Shown: positions 9,208 through 20,000 of the stretch, in pieces
How the letters are laid out: the number at the start of each line of letters is the position of its first letter
How positions within the stretch are numbered: position 1 is the first letter of the stretch
Origin: Arcicella rosea
GTDB taxonomy: Bacteria > Bacteroidota > Bacteroidia > Cytophagales > Spirosomataceae
Length of the DNA stretch: 64,000 bases
Direction of reading: 5' to 3'
Assembly: GCF_040543805.1 (NCBI RefSeq)
Contig: NZ_JBEUMS010000011.1
Coordinates: forward strand, 1 to 64,000
The notes under the pieces: generated by a model
The model's input: the letters and a program-made list of their open reading frames with translations, nothing else
What the model was told of the DNA's origin: nothing
Database searches by the model: none
Program-made: the position numbers and the translations under genes

Positions 9208-10092
9208 ATGATTGAAAAACAAGAAGGCTTTGTCGGGCAACGAACTTACATCATGCCCAATGAATTGCTGACCAGAATTGCCAAGCATCCATTGGTTGAA
9301 GCATTACATATTACTGATATTGGTTATTACCCAAAAGCAGGTTTTCACGCTCGTGAACGCAAGTATGGCTGTTTACAACACATTTTGATTTACTGTGTAC
9401 ATGGCGAAGGTTGGTTCGAGATTAACAACCAAAGATACCTTGTAAAACCTGACCACTTTTTTATCCTACCTGCCAATATTGCACACAGTTATGGTGCAAA
9501 CCTAAGTAACCCTTGGTCTATTTATTGGGTGCATTTTACGGGTTCACGTTCCACTCATTATCTTGATTTTCTGATTGATGTTTCAGAAAATTATGCACCG
9601 ATTATGATGCCTCCCAACAGCGAACGGATAGTAATGTTTGATGACATTATTTCACATATTGAGATGTCATTCAACGACGATAATATTGTCTATGCAAACA
9701 CCAGTTTTGCCCATTTTCTTACTACTTTCAAAGCCTCAGTTTTTAACCCAAATCCTCAACAATCTTCTGATGCAGACCCCATCAGCAAAGTGATTTTTTA
9801 TATGAAAGAACACCTTACTGAAACGCTTACTTTGGAACAATTAGCAGAAGTAGCGGGAATGTCAGCTTCGCACTTTTCAGCAGTATTTCGCCAAAAAGTA
9901 CAAAGCTCACCTATCAACTTTTTCACTTTCCTCAAGATTCAACAAGCATGTCGTTTATTAGAATATAGCAAACTGAGAATCAAAGAGATTGCTTATCAAA
10001 TTGGTTATAACGACCCTTATCATTTCAGCAGAGTATTCACAACCGTAATGGGCGTGTCGCCTCGTGATTTCAGAAAAATGGGGAAACATTAA
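9208..10092 (+). CDS. AraC-family transcriptional regulator
   Basis: A 294-residue regulator. The N-terminal half (about 30-120) looks like a cupin sugar-sensing domain (GWFEINNQRYLVKPDHFFILPANIAHSYG). The C-terminal part (about 190-292) has the two helix-turn-helix units of AraC proteins: LEQLAEVAGMSASHFSAVFR and IKEIAYQIGYNDPYHFSRVF, ending GVSPRDFRK. I chose the ATG at 9208; the upstream TTG at 9205 would add only one residue. It is divergent from the sugar porter and next to the GH2/SusCD genes. It likely senses a sugar and activates these genes; no SusR-type hybrid sensor or ECF sigma factor is present here. Confidence 0.9.
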   Translation: MIEKQEGFVGQRTYIMPNELLTRIAKHPLVEALHITDIGYYPKAGFHARERKYGCLQHILIYCVHGEGWFEINNQRYLVKPDHFFILPANIAHSYGANLSNPWSIYWVHFTGSRSTHYLDFLIDVSENYAPIMMPPNSERIVMFDDIISHIEMSFNDDNIVYANTSFAHFLTTFKASVFNPNPQQSSDADPISKVIFYMKEHLTETLTLEQLAEVAGMSASHFSAVFRQKVQSSPINFFTFLKIQQACRLLEYSKLRIKEIAYQIGYNDPYHFSRVFTTVMGVSPRDFRKMGKH

Positions 10093-10191
10093 TTTTTTAG
10101 TGATTAGAAAATAGTGATTGGTGATTAGCATTACATCTAATTATCATCATTCCCACAAAAATTCTCAAAATGGTATTCATTAACTACACGA

Positions 10192-13100
10192 CTATCTTTT
10201 CAAAAAGTCAATCATATTTTTATGTAAAATAGCTCCTTGGTGATTGATGTTCAAGCTCAGTATTTTATCAAAAAAAGATTGAGTCTCTTCATAAAAACCT
10301 AAACCTAAATGCCCCAAACCAATCAAATAAAAGCAATGAATTTGATTTCTTTCGTTTAAATCTGCATCAAAAACCAATAAATCGGGTAAAGACACAGCGA
10401 AGTAATCAATCTTTACTTCATCATTTTGATGAACTTCTCCAAAGCCAATCAGTCTATGAAAAAGTGCTTCTGCTTTTTCAAGATTTCCTAATTTTTTCCA
10501 AGCCAAACCTTGGTAGAAAATCTTATCGGGTTGTTGATCATTATAAAAAACCGCCTGAACGGGTTCATCTAAGCCTATTGTCGCTAACTGAAAATTTTCT
10601 TTCGCTTTTTCTGGCATGGCTAAACCTTCATAAGCCAATCCTTTTAAATAGAAAATATCATTTTCCTGCACTCCAAATAATTTGCCTTCACCTAAATTGA
10701 TTGGATACTTTTCTGCAGCATTTAGCAAGCTTAAAGCTTCTTCAAAGTTTTGATTTACAATCGCTTTTTTAGCTAATTCAAGATGGCAAATTAAGTACTG
10801 TCCTACTACTTTTCCTTCGCCGCCTTCCCAAGGATGAAACTGTCGAGAAGCTAATAATTCAACTGCTTTTGCATAATTCCCTAACTGATTATGTAAAGTA
10901 ATTCTCTCTAAAAATAAATCGTCTCGTTGGTTACTTACTTCAAGGTCTTTTTCTAATAAATTGAGCCTTTCTTGTGGATTATGATTCAGTTTTTTATACA
11001 ATTGGTCAAGTTCCATCAATACTCTCGCATCTTTCTGATCTAAAGAAAAAGCCTTTTCCATCGCTTCAAGCGACTTTTTTGCATCATTGAGTTTATTAAA
11101 GTAAGCCAAAGATAAATTTCTAAAAACCGTCGGAAAAGTATCATTTAAATTCGCTGAACGTTCCCAACAAGCAATGGCTTCAGGATATTGACGATTAGCA
11201 TACCAAAAATTTCCTAAGAAATAATAAGCATTGGCATCTAATGGATTTTGTTCCACTGCCCATGTCAAAACCACTACTTCATCTAAACGATTCGGGAAAA
11301 CGTATTCGGGATTTGCCTGTTGAGCTTTCTCAAGAAAACGTGTTTTTTGTGCATTATCTCCAAGATTTTCGTAAGTAAAAGCCATAAAATAATACAACAT
11401 CGGATAAGCTTCTTTACTTTCAGAAAGATGAACAGACAGCAAATCGGCAGCTTCCTGAAAAAGACCTGCTTCTAAATAATCGGTAGCATATTCCAGATAA
11501 GTATGCACATTTTGGCGTAAAAGTGTAGTAAACCTTGTGAAAGTTTCTTTTGCCAAGTTTTTATCAAAAGACTTTTCAATGAGATATTTTTCAAACAAAC
11601 AGCCCACATTGAATTGGTCTATTTGTAAACTTTCTTCTATCAGCTTTAGCGCTTCTTCTTTTCTGTTCAAATGGCGAAGAATGGCTACTTTCAAATGGCG
11701 AGCCGTGTGTCCATGCCAATTTTTGAGCATCGAATTACTTACTTCTTCTAAAGCCTGAGCATATTTTCCTTTTCTGGTGGAAATTCTTGCTAAAGCCAAA
11801 TAAGCATTATCTTGCCAAGCGGCATTCCAAGTAGCTTTAAAAAATACTTCGTAGGCTTTATCATAAAGTCCCAGTTTTGTCAAACAAAGTCCTAAATTGA
11901 AATACGCTTCGCCATTATAAGGATTTGGATTTCTTTGCGTTGACGTTTGAATTGCCTTTTCAAAATATGGTTTTGCTTTGGCGAATTGTCCACGTTTATA
12001 ATACCACAAACCCATCGCATTGTTTGAACGAGTATCTTGTGGGTCACGGCGGATTACTTCTTCGTAATAATCAGTTGCCAAATAAGTAGCATGGCGATAC
12101 TGTTCGATGTGCTGTCCTGTCAGAAACAATTGCTCATTACTTTCAATTTCAGCGGGAATTTTCGCCGCCATAGCAGGTTCTGGAATCTCTTTTTCAACTT
12201 TTACTTCGGGCTGATAAGCGACCAATTCTACGCCTTTAGCCGTTAATAAACGTAAATGTAGTTGCTCTAATTGAACCGCAGGAAAAGGCAAATAGTGATG
12301 AAACGTTTGCTCTGGCGAAATATCAATTGGTTCAGCAAAAATAACTTTATCGTTTAATTTCAATTCAATCTTGGCATTCGGATACGAAGCCGTGGCATAA
12401 GCTTTAATGTGAATAATTTTATTTTCGTATTCCAAATTAATCGCCGCTTCTTTAGTAGCATTTTTTACGATACCTATTTCGCTGTAAGGCATAAAGTACT
12501 GCACAAAACGACGCTCTTCATTGGGCATAATCCAAGAAAAATCAGGTTGATTATCAGTAAAAACTCCCGTCATCAACTCAATGTATGGACCGTCTTCATC
12601 CGTCAAATTTCTGTCCCAGGCATAGCCAAATTCTCCATTTCCCCAAGTCCATTGTTTTTTTCCGGGCGAAACATGATGATTGGCAACGTGTAATAATCCG
12701 CCTTTGCTATCATTTTCATAACCGCCCATAAAATCATACTTCGATTTTATCGCCATATAAGAAGTAGGCACAGGAATATTTTTGTACCAAGAAATATCCG
12801 TTCCGGGCGAATAATCTACTTTATAATAAGTGCCTTTGGCGATTGGAAACGAAGAAACATCCCGTTTTCCGTGGTCGAAAACCGCATACACATCTGGTGG
12901 AAAAACGGATTGATAATAATCATTTACTTTCACGGCAGGATTTGCCCACCAAAGAAAAGTCTGCGGAATACTCGTGCGATTATAGAGTACTCCTTGAATT
13001 TCTAAATAAGCTTTATCAGGATGTAAAGTAAAGCCCGCCATGCCTTTTGTTCGAAACATACGTTCAACTTCGCTAACCCAAACCGTTTTTGAGCCATCGG

Positions 13101-13521
13101 CATTTTCCTCAATCGAAAAATCAATGGCTTCAAAAGTACTCGGACGGTGATGTTGTGGCCAATTGAATTCAATTCCGCCCGAAATCCAAGGACCTGTTAA
13201 ACCTACCAAAGCGGGTTTAATCACTTGGTTATAATAGATAAAATGGCGTTGTTTTACTTTATCATAAGCCATTTGGATTCTTCCTCCCAATTCTGGCAAA
13301 ATCATAATTTTCAAATATTGATTTTCCAGATAAATGGCTTGATAACTTTTATCTTCTTTGGTATCTTCTATTTTTTCAATGACAGCATGCGGATACACAA
13401 CACCGCTACTTCCTTGGTAAACTCTTTTTTCTAAAAACATCGGATTCTTTTCAGGCTTTCCAATGCCATAAGTAGGAATCACGACGGTTTCTTCCCAAAC
13501 ATTCACTAATTGATTATTCAT
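10192..13521 (-). CDS. DUF5107 domain protein with C-terminal TPR array
   Basis: A 1109-residue protein without an evident signal peptide. The first ~400 residues match the DUF5107 pattern (PELGGRIQMAYDKVKQRHFIYYN, GPWISGGIEFNWPQHHRP, FLWWANPAVKVNDYYQSVFPPD), a beta-rich region resembling a carbohydrate-binding or mutarotase-like sandwich. From about 465 to the end it is a long array of tetratricopeptide repeats, including DTRSNNAMGLWYYKRGQFAKA. The function is unknown; such proteins recur in polysaccharide loci beside GH2 enzymes. It is the last gene after SusCD-VCBS-GH2 on the minus strand, 63 nt after the GH2 gene. Confidence 0.85.
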   Translation of the reverse strand: MNNQLVNVWEETVVIPTYGIGKPEKNPMFLEKRVYQGSSGVVYPHAVIEKIEDTKEDKSYQAIYLENQYLKIMILPELGGRIQMAYDKVKQRHFIYYNQVIKPALVGLTGPWISGGIEFNWPQHHRPSTFEAIDFSIEENADGSKTVWVSEVERMFRTKGMAGFTLHPDKAYLEIQGVLYNRTSIPQTFLWWANPAVKVNDYYQSVFPPDVYAVFDHGKRDVSSFPIAKGTYYKVDYSPGTDISWYKNIPVPTSYMAIKSKYDFMGGYENDSKGGLLHVANHHVSPGKKQWTWGNGEFGYAWDRNLTDEDGPYIELMTGVFTDNQPDFSWIMPNEERRFVQYFMPYSEIGIVKNATKEAAINLEYENKIIHIKAYATASYPNAKIELKLNDKVIFAEPIDISPEQTFHHYLPFPAVQLEQLHLRLLTAKGVELVAYQPEVKVEKEIPEPAMAAKIPAEIESNEQLFLTGQHIEQYRHATYLATDYYEEVIRRDPQDTRSNNAMGLWYYKRGQFAKAKPYFEKAIQTSTQRNPNPYNGEAYFNLGLCLTKLGLYDKAYEVFFKATWNAAWQDNAYLALARISTRKGKYAQALEEVSNSMLKNWHGHTARHLKVAILRHLNRKEEALKLIEESLQIDQFNVGCLFEKYLIEKSFDKNLAKETFTRFTTLLRQNVHTYLEYATDYLEAGLFQEAADLLSVHLSESKEAYPMLYYFMAFTYENLGDNAQKTRFLEKAQQANPEYVFPNRLDEVVVLTWAVEQNPLDANAYYFLGNFWYANRQYPEAIACWERSANLNDTFPTVFRNLSLAYFNKLNDAKKSLEAMEKAFSLDQKDARVLMELDQLYKKLNHNPQERLNLLEKDLEVSNQRDDLFLERITLHNQLGNYAKAVELLASRQFHPWEGGEGKVVGQYLICHLELAKKAIVNQNFEEALSLLNAAEKYPINLGEGKLFGVQENDIFYLKGLAYEGLAMPEKAKENFQLATIGLDEPVQAVFYNDQQPDKIFYQGLAWKKLGNLEKAEALFHRLIGFGEVHQNDEVKIDYFAVSLPDLLVFDADLNERNQIHCFYLIGLGHLGLGFYEETQSFFDKILSLNINHQGAILHKNMIDFLKR

Positions 13522-13584
13522 AGTTTGTGTGTAATTTCTTGGTTAAGGTTTTACAAAACACAGTTAGGAGATGTAAAATAAAGA

Positions 13585-16446
13585 CTACTTATTAGTTTCA
13601 AATAAACCTTGTAAAGCTGTTACTTCCATTTGTTGGGTCGGATTAAATGCTTTGCTATTTAGGTATTTTAATAAGCTATATTTTAGTTGACGAGTAGCAG
13701 GACGTTGGTCAATATTATTAGTTAAATCAATGCTACAAACCATCAGTTTTCCTTTGCCTACTTTTGCCTCAAAAGCCAAAGCAAGTCGGCGATTTTCAAA
13801 CCAAGTATCAATCGGTTGAATACTTGCTTTTAAGGAAGTAGGGAATTCATCCAGAATTATCGCTTGTGAATGACTCATAATATCTTGCCATTGATAATTG
13901 CTAAAAGATTCAGTTGGGAACTCCTTAAAAATTGGACTTTTCGGATTACAAGTAATTCCCAAAGTGTGTGGACCTTGTCCGCTTGTCCAAGCCGTATTCC
14001 AGAAAATACTTGAAAACCCAACTTTTACTTCTGCTCCTTTTCCTTTTTTCACACGACTGTAAGGCAATAATAAAACCGTTTTCCCAGACTCTAATTGTTG
14101 TATAATTTCAGGATTTAGAGATTCAGCAATTACAACATTTCCTGTAGCTGATTCTACCGAAAGCTTAGCAGGATAAACCCAAAAATCCCAGCTATTTTTA
14201 ATATCAGTGCCTTCAATACTTAACTTTAAGACTAATTTTTGAGCTTTAGCAAAGCCAGACAATGATTCTTTTAGTTGACCAACAGTTTGTACATTATCAA
14301 TATCAACTTGTTCTTTGACAAAAAACCCTTTTCGTTGTACTTTGCCCGATTCATCTACAATCTGCCATAATATTTTAGCATTCTTTAAAGCTTTTGCTCC
14401 GAAATGCGCAATCTCTAAAGTAGCTTCCATATTTTCTTGATTGGTATAAATCAAAGATGGAAAACGAGCTAACAAAACGGTAGTATTACAAAAAGTACGG
14501 TATTCTTCGGGTGAAGTATAACCTTTTGATTCCCAAAACGCATCTAAAGCACCAACCAAAGCTGTACCTTGTCCGGGAAAATCATGCAAGCCCAATAACT
14601 GAAATCCACCAAAACCGGGAGTACGTAAAGCGGCTTCAATATCGGCTTTATAGCAAAGTGTTTGCAAACGACCAGAAGCATAAAGGAAATCTTCAGCTTG
14701 ATTGCCCATGCCTTTGGCTTCTAAAGTTTCTTTGAAAATTTCAAAATTAGTTGCCTTCAAGACGCCCGTGTATTTCGATATTTCCTTTAAGTTGGGGTAT
14801 GCACACCATTGCCCAATTTCATGACTGATATATGGCTGATTGGCTGTTTTTCCAGTTATCTTTCTCCAATCGTAGTTGGTGTTTGGTTTATCTTTGTTAA
14901 TAATACTGTTCGTCTCTTCACCCCAACGTTGAATACGAGCATCTGGACTAATATTAAATTGATTTTCGGGCAAAATTGGCCAACCCGCACCGCTGGTATA
15001 TAAACGACGAGTATCTTTTTGTTTGAAATGTTCAACCCATTTTCCAAGAAATTCATTTTGGTTGATACCCGCTGGTTCATTACCGTAAGACATCATGCAA
15101 AAAGAAGGATGATTACCATAATTTTTCAAAATGCGTTCTGATTCTTTGTAAATAAAATCATCCACCAAACCACCTGTTCCAACAGCACTTCCCTGATTTG
15201 CCCAAAGCGGACTTTCTACATATAAATAAACACCCAAGCTATCTGCCACTTGAAAAGCCACTTCTGGCGGACACCAAGAGTGAAAACGTAAATGATTGAG
15301 TCCGTAACTTTTGATAGTTGTAAAGATTTTATTCCAAAAAGTACGCTCCGTAGAAGGATAGCCCGTCAGCGGAAAACCTGCACAATCAACATCGCCACGC
15401 AAGAAAATCGGGCGACCATTGATGGCAATTCGAGAACCAATCGTTGACATTTCACGCATTCCGAAGGTCGATAGATTTTCAGAAATCAATATTCCTTTTT
15501 CATCCACTAATTGCGTTTTTAGTTGGTATAAATTAGGTGAAAATTCATCCCAAAGTTCAGGATTTGGAATGCGATAAGTAGAGTTAAGATTCGTCTTTTC
15601 AGAAGAAAAGTTAACCGCTTCTTCTTGCGCTGGCAAAAGCGTTTTATTTCCTTGCAGACTTTGTACTTGATAAATTACTTTTCCTTTAAAAGTCTGATTT
15701 CTTGTCTGCTTCAAACCTAAAGAAACTTGTACTGACGAAGTAGAAAGATGGGGAAAAATCTGAATATCTTCGATATTCGTTGAGGCTTTTGCTTCTAAAG
15801 AAATTTCCCCAACAATTCCATTCCAATTGGTTTGTGTGTGTTCGGTAATACTTGAAGAATTTGGTCCGATATAGATTTTAATTCTATTATCTACACGAAT
15901 CACAATCTCATTATTTTTCTCTTTCAGAAGACCTGTAATATCATATTGATGTGCCGTAACCAAACTATTTTGAGTACCAGCAAACTTACCATTGATAAAA
16001 ACACTGGTCTCCCAATGGCAACGCTCTAAATTCAAGATTACTTTTTTCTTAGCCCAATTTTCAGGGATATCAATTGTTTTTTTGTACCAAGCAGGTGCAG
16101 CAAAATACTTTGTTGGCTTCAACCAAAAAGGTATTTTTATATCATTCTGACGATATTTTGCATACTTTTCTGAAAAGTAGTAAGTACTATCTATTACATC
16201 GCCAGTCCACGGAGTTTGTAAAGTAATGTCGTCACCTTTTCCATTTTCAGTTAATGAACCGGGCAATTTCACTTTATCTTTATAAGGAACTGACCACCAA
16301 TGTTCTTGAAGACCTTTATCTTGTGGGTCGAGTTTTAGTTCCCAAGTTCCAGCCAATGAAATTTTTTGTTGGGCGAAAATGCCTACGGAAAAATTCAATA
16401 AAATTCCTAAGAAAAATAAACCGATTAGTAATTGTCTTTTATACAT
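13585..16446 (-). CDS. Glycoside hydrolase family 2 enzyme
   Basis: A 953-residue secreted enzyme with signal peptide (about 1-25, ending GIFAQ). It has the GH2 order: jelly-roll sugar-binding domain (about 110-218), immunoglobulin-like domain (about 220-330) and TIM barrel (about 335-640). The acid/base Glu is in SYGNEP (Glu457), and the nucleophile candidate is in SHEIGQW (Glu543). The long C-terminal part (about 660-953) is not assigned. Activity could be beta-galactosidase, beta-glucuronidase or a related exo-activity; sequence alone does not decide. It lies between the VCBS lipoprotein and the DUF5107 gene in the same orientation, so it probably trims the oligosaccharide imported by this SusCD pair. 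Confidence 0.88.
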   Translation of the reverse strand: MYKRQLLIGLFFLGILLNFSVGIFAQQKISLAGTWELKLDPQDKGLQEHWWSVPYKDKVKLPGSLTENGKGDDITLQTPWTGDVIDSTYYFSEKYAKYRQNDIKIPFWLKPTKYFAAPAWYKKTIDIPENWAKKKVILNLERCHWETSVFINGKFAGTQNSLVTAHQYDITGLLKEKNNEIVIRVDNRIKIYIGPNSSSITEHTQTNWNGIVGEISLEAKASTNIEDIQIFPHLSTSSVQVSLGLKQTRNQTFKGKVIYQVQSLQGNKTLLPAQEEAVNFSSEKTNLNSTYRIPNPELWDEFSPNLYQLKTQLVDEKGILISENLSTFGMREMSTIGSRIAINGRPIFLRGDVDCAGFPLTGYPSTERTFWNKIFTTIKSYGLNHLRFHSWCPPEVAFQVADSLGVYLYVESPLWANQGSAVGTGGLVDDFIYKESERILKNYGNHPSFCMMSYGNEPAGINQNEFLGKWVEHFKQKDTRRLYTSGAGWPILPENQFNISPDARIQRWGEETNSIINKDKPNTNYDWRKITGKTANQPYISHEIGQWCAYPNLKEISKYTGVLKATNFEIFKETLEAKGMGNQAEDFLYASGRLQTLCYKADIEAALRTPGFGGFQLLGLHDFPGQGTALVGALDAFWESKGYTSPEEYRTFCNTTVLLARFPSLIYTNQENMEATLEIAHFGAKALKNAKILWQIVDESGKVQRKGFFVKEQVDIDNVQTVGQLKESLSGFAKAQKLVLKLSIEGTDIKNSWDFWVYPAKLSVESATGNVVIAESLNPEIIQQLESGKTVLLLPYSRVKKGKGAEVKVGFSSIFWNTAWTSGQGPHTLGITCNPKSPIFKEFPTESFSNYQWQDIMSHSQAIILDEFPTSLKASIQPIDTWFENRRLALAFEAKVGKGKLMVCSIDLTNNIDQRPATRQLKYSLLKYLNSKAFNPTQQMEVTALQGLFETNK

Positions 16447-16582
16447 TTTTCTAAAATCTGTCTTTTGATGGATTAAACATTTCTACAAAACAACTCATTT
16501 CAAGAGCCTAAAACCATAGAGTTTATCTTGAATTTGATGGATAATATTATGGTTTAAAAGTCTCTAAAAATTAAATCAATTA

Positions 16583-19500
16583 TTATTTTGGAAGTCTTTT
16601 TTCAAAACTTAATACTTTTAAAGAAGAAGCATTTCGAGAAACAATCACCGACTTTTTAGTACTTGAATGGTGAATTGAAATGATATTTTTACAATCGCCA
16701 TCAGCAAAAAAACCTGTTTTTTCTAAAGCCAGTACTTCAAAATTTCCTTTGCCATTTCCTTTCAAAACCGTTCCATAAGATGCATCGTATCGCCCAGCCA
16801 CAGGTTCTACACCGTAATCATTTCCTACTAAAATCATATCTAAATTTCCGTCGGCATTCAAGTCTTCTATCAAAATATCTTGACAAACTGACCATTGAGC
16901 AGGTTTGAGCAAAGCCTTCAATTTAAAAGTTTGATTTCCCAAATTTTCAAGATAAATACTCTCTTGAAGAAACACTTTTGTTATCGTCGCCGCTTTGCGT
17001 TGTTCTTCAGAAAGTACATCGTTCATGGTAGCTTTGCCATACAATGCGTAAGTATTAAACTTCGCTTTGAAAGAAGGAATTTGCCGAACAAGCTCGTCTC
17101 TGGATGGAATTGGGTATTCAATTCCTTTCAAAAAGTAAGAAGGAATAGCATCCCAACGACCATTATTATCGTAATCCGCTCCGTAAATCGTCAGTGGTTC
17201 TTGCTTCGAAAATTGGTAACGATTGTTTGTTCCGAGATTTCCTATCACAAAGTCGATGTCGCCATCTTTGTCAAAATCAGCGGCTTTGATACAATTCCAC
17301 AAACCATTTGATGCTGGAAAAGTATTGGTTTCTACCAATTTCCCTTGATTATTTTGAAATAAAGTAATGGGCATACATTCGCCTACTACGATTAAATCCT
17401 CCCAAGAATCATGGTCAACATCTGCCCAAACTGCCGAAGTAACCATCCCAATCGTTTTCAAATTTGGCGCAAAACTTTCGGTGACATTTCTAAAATATCC
17501 TCCTTCATTTCTCAACAAATAGCTTTCACCAGCTTTTGGATATTGCAAAGGCATTAGCCTTCCACCTCTGAACAAATCTAAATCTCCATCATGGTCAAAA
17601 TCAGCCGCCACTAAGCAAGAACCACTATGGGTAATATTGGGTAAGTGATTGTTTGTCAAGGTGAATTTTCCTTTTCCATCATTAAAATACAGTCGGTCTT
17701 GATAGTATTTTGAACCATCAAAATACTCGTTTGAGCCGCTCACAATGTATAAATCCAAATCTTTATCGTTATCAGCATCGAATAATAATACGCCTATATC
17801 TTCTTCATTTTTTTCCAGTTTCTCTTTCGTCAGAGCGGTTTGCTGAAATTTTCCATTTGGTTTTTGAATGAAAAATTCCCCTTCGTGTAAATACGAACCT
17901 CCCACAAAAAAGTCGTCTAAACCATCGCCATTTACATCACCAGAAGCCATTTTTGGTCCTTGCTGAGAAAGTTTGTGCATCAATAAGGTCTCCTGATTGT
18001 AGTCCATGTAAGGTTCTTCTTGATGAACATAATCTTTCAACATATCTGATTCATCTGTAAAAATTCTTGAAGGCTTTTGCTGTACTGGAACGTTTACTTT
18101 GGCATTTTTATAATCTACAAGCAGAGTTTGATTACTCTTTACATTTTTGATGGTCTGCGATTTCCCATCCGACCAAAGTACTTGTAAAGAATCAATTTTA
18201 GGATTTTCACCTAAACCAAAATGAATCAAAAAATCACTAGAGGATTGAAAACCTTTAGTGACAGACTGATGAATTTTCTGCAATTTTCCTTGCTGAAAAA
18301 GCGTAACATCTGTTCCCAAACCAAAAGTATTTTGAGCTGTACCTTGTAGTTTTACTTTTAAAAATGCTTTTGAAGGCGTGTTGTTTTTTAATAAAAAAGC
18401 CTCTTGATTGATATTATTCACGACTAAATCTAAATCGCCATCATTGTCAAAATCTGCATAAGCCGCACCATTTGAAAGCGAAGGCAAATCGCCAAAAGCA
18501 TTCTCGGAAATATCTTCAAAAGTCAAATCGCCTTTGTTACGAAACAAGTAATTCACTTTTTTAAGCGTATTCATCTTCAATGCTCCTTTTTTCATCAAGT
18601 CATCCATTTCTTTTTTGGAAGTACTTGCTTGCGCCATTTCTGTATTATAGCTTACAAAATCTAAATCGGTAATGTCTCGCAAATAACCATTGCTGATGAA
18701 CAAATCTTTGTTGCCATCATTATCAAAATCAGCAAACAATGGCGACCAACTCCAATCGGTGCTGTGAACGCCAGCCAACTGACCTATTTCAGAAAAATGC
18801 ACTTTACCATCAGGCGTTTTTCCGACGTTCAAATGCAACATATTTCGCATAAATTGCGGATGGTAGCCCAAAGCCAAACTTTGTTCGTACTGCACATAAT
18901 TGGCTGGCCCCGCCATTTTTTTCCGCTGTTCATTATCGGTAGGAAGCATATCAACCGACATTATATCGAACTTCCCATCATTGTTAAAATCAGCAACATC
19001 AGTTCCCATCGAAAACTGACTATGATGTCCAAAACTTTCTTTAGCGGATTCTGTGAAAGTACCGTCATGATTGTTGATGTAGAGTAAATCGTTAGAAAGA
19101 AAATCATTGCCAACAAAAATGTCTTCCCAACCATCTTCATTAATATCGGCAATGGATAAACCTAAGCTCATGCCATCGTGTAAAATTCCTGCTTTTCGAG
19201 AAATATCTGTGAAAGTGCCATTTCCATTATTTTGAAAAAGTTTATCAGCAGACAAACCACTTCCATCCACAATAGGAGCAATCAAAGCATTCGGATTTCG
19301 GGTGGAATTTGTACTTGTAATGAGGAATAAATCTAAATCATTGTCTTTATCAAAATCAAAAAAGGCGGCTTGGTTGCTGAAAGTTGTATCGGCTAAACCG
19401 TATTCTTTTGCCGATTCAGTGAAAGCAATTTTTCCTCCGCTAGAATGATTGATGTATAATTGATTAGCTCGTTGAGAAGATGGATAATTTCCCGATTTAC

Positions 19501-19891
19501 ACACGTAAATATCTAATAGTCCATCGCCATTGACATCAGCCATTGTTACGCCCGTACTCCAACCTCCTTTTTTAATCCCCGCTTTTTCGGTAATGTCTTC
19601 AAATTTGAAAGATGATTTTTCAGCATTGCCCAAATTCAAATACAATTTATCGGCTACTTGATTTCCTGTAAAATACACATCGGTAAAACCATCATTATTA
19701 ATATCGCCAACGGCAACGCCTCCACCATTATAGACATAATAGTAATCAATCAGGTTGAAAGAATCATTTTCAACAACCGTATTTTGAAAAGAAATTCCAC
19801 TTTCAGTTGCAGGAATTACTGTAAAAAACTTTCCTTTTTCAGGTTGACAAGCACAAAAAAACAAAAGGAGAAGTACTGATAATCTCTTCAT
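16583..19891 (-). CDS. VCBS/FG-GAP repeat lipoprotein with ASPIC/UnbV domain
   Basis: A 1102-residue protein with a lipoprotein signal (hydrophobic run then FFCAC, Cys15). It contains many FG-GAP/VCBS repeats with calcium-binding DxNxDGxxD loops, such as DINNDGFTDVY, DVNGDGLLDIY and DFDNDGDLDLVV, forming integrin-like propellers. An ASPIC/UnbV segment sits at about 515-595 (GLGTDVTLFQQGKLQKIHQS, then LQVLWSDGKSQTI). In SusCD loci such proteins often take the place of SusE/SusF and may bind glycan at the surface. The gene starts 110 nt after the SusD stop, beyond a strong hairpin, so its expression may be reduced relative to SusCD. Confidence 0.88.
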   Translation of the reverse strand: MKRLSVLLLLFFCACQPEKGKFFTVIPATESGISFQNTVVENDSFNLIDYYYVYNGGGVAVGDINNDGFTDVYFTGNQVADKLYLNLGNAEKSSFKFEDITEKAGIKKGGWSTGVTMADVNGDGLLDIYVCKSGNYPSSQRANQLYINHSSGGKIAFTESAKEYGLADTTFSNQAAFFDFDKDNDLDLFLITSTNSTRNPNALIAPIVDGSGLSADKLFQNNGNGTFTDISRKAGILHDGMSLGLSIADINEDGWEDIFVGNDFLSNDLLYINNHDGTFTESAKESFGHHSQFSMGTDVADFNNDGKFDIMSVDMLPTDNEQRKKMAGPANYVQYEQSLALGYHPQFMRNMLHLNVGKTPDGKVHFSEIGQLAGVHSTDWSWSPLFADFDNDGNKDLFISNGYLRDITDLDFVSYNTEMAQASTSKKEMDDLMKKGALKMNTLKKVNYLFRNKGDLTFEDISENAFGDLPSLSNGAAYADFDNDGDLDLVVNNINQEAFLLKNNTPSKAFLKVKLQGTAQNTFGLGTDVTLFQQGKLQKIHQSVTKGFQSSSDFLIHFGLGENPKIDSLQVLWSDGKSQTIKNVKSNQTLLVDYKNAKVNVPVQQKPSRIFTDESDMLKDYVHQEEPYMDYNQETLLMHKLSQQGPKMASGDVNGDGLDDFFVGGSYLHEGEFFIQKPNGKFQQTALTKEKLEKNEEDIGVLLFDADNDKDLDLYIVSGSNEYFDGSKYYQDRLYFNDGKGKFTLTNNHLPNITHSGSCLVAADFDHDGDLDLFRGGRLMPLQYPKAGESYLLRNEGGYFRNVTESFAPNLKTIGMVTSAVWADVDHDSWEDLIVVGECMPITLFQNNQGKLVETNTFPASNGLWNCIKAADFDKDGDIDFVIGNLGTNNRYQFSKQEPLTIYGADYDNNGRWDAIPSYFLKGIEYPIPSRDELVRQIPSFKAKFNTYALYGKATMNDVLSEEQRKAATITKVFLQESIYLENLGNQTFKLKALLKPAQWSVCQDILIEDLNADGNLDMILVGNDYGVEPVAGRYDASYGTVLKGNGKGNFEVLALEKTGFFADGDCKNIISIHHSSTKKSVIVSRNASSLKVLSFEKRLPK

Positions 19892-19944
19892 TGAGGTAGT
19901 TCAAATTTAAATAGCGGTTGAGTGAACATCACTTTTCAAAAACA

Positions 19945-19977
19945 AAACATTCCAAATCTTGAAGATTTGGAATGTTT
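19945..19977 (-). terminator. Perfect 16-bp hairpin after SusD
   Basis: Arms at 19945-19960 and 19962-19977 match perfectly over 16 bp with a single central base, so a real loop would open a few pairs. On the minus strand it is followed by a T-rich stretch, so it can act as an intrinsic terminator 24 nt past the SusD stop. The VCBS/GH2 genes continue in the same direction, so it may be a partial terminator setting their dose. Confidence 0.75.
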
Positions 19978-20000
19978 AAACTATTATTTTCAATCAAAAA

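Noticed and set aside
16511..16556. AAACCATA/TATGGTTT inverted repeat as terminator of the VCBS transcript
   Set aside because: It lies between VCBS and GH2 with only an 8-bp AT-rich stem and a loop of about 30 nt; too weak to call.
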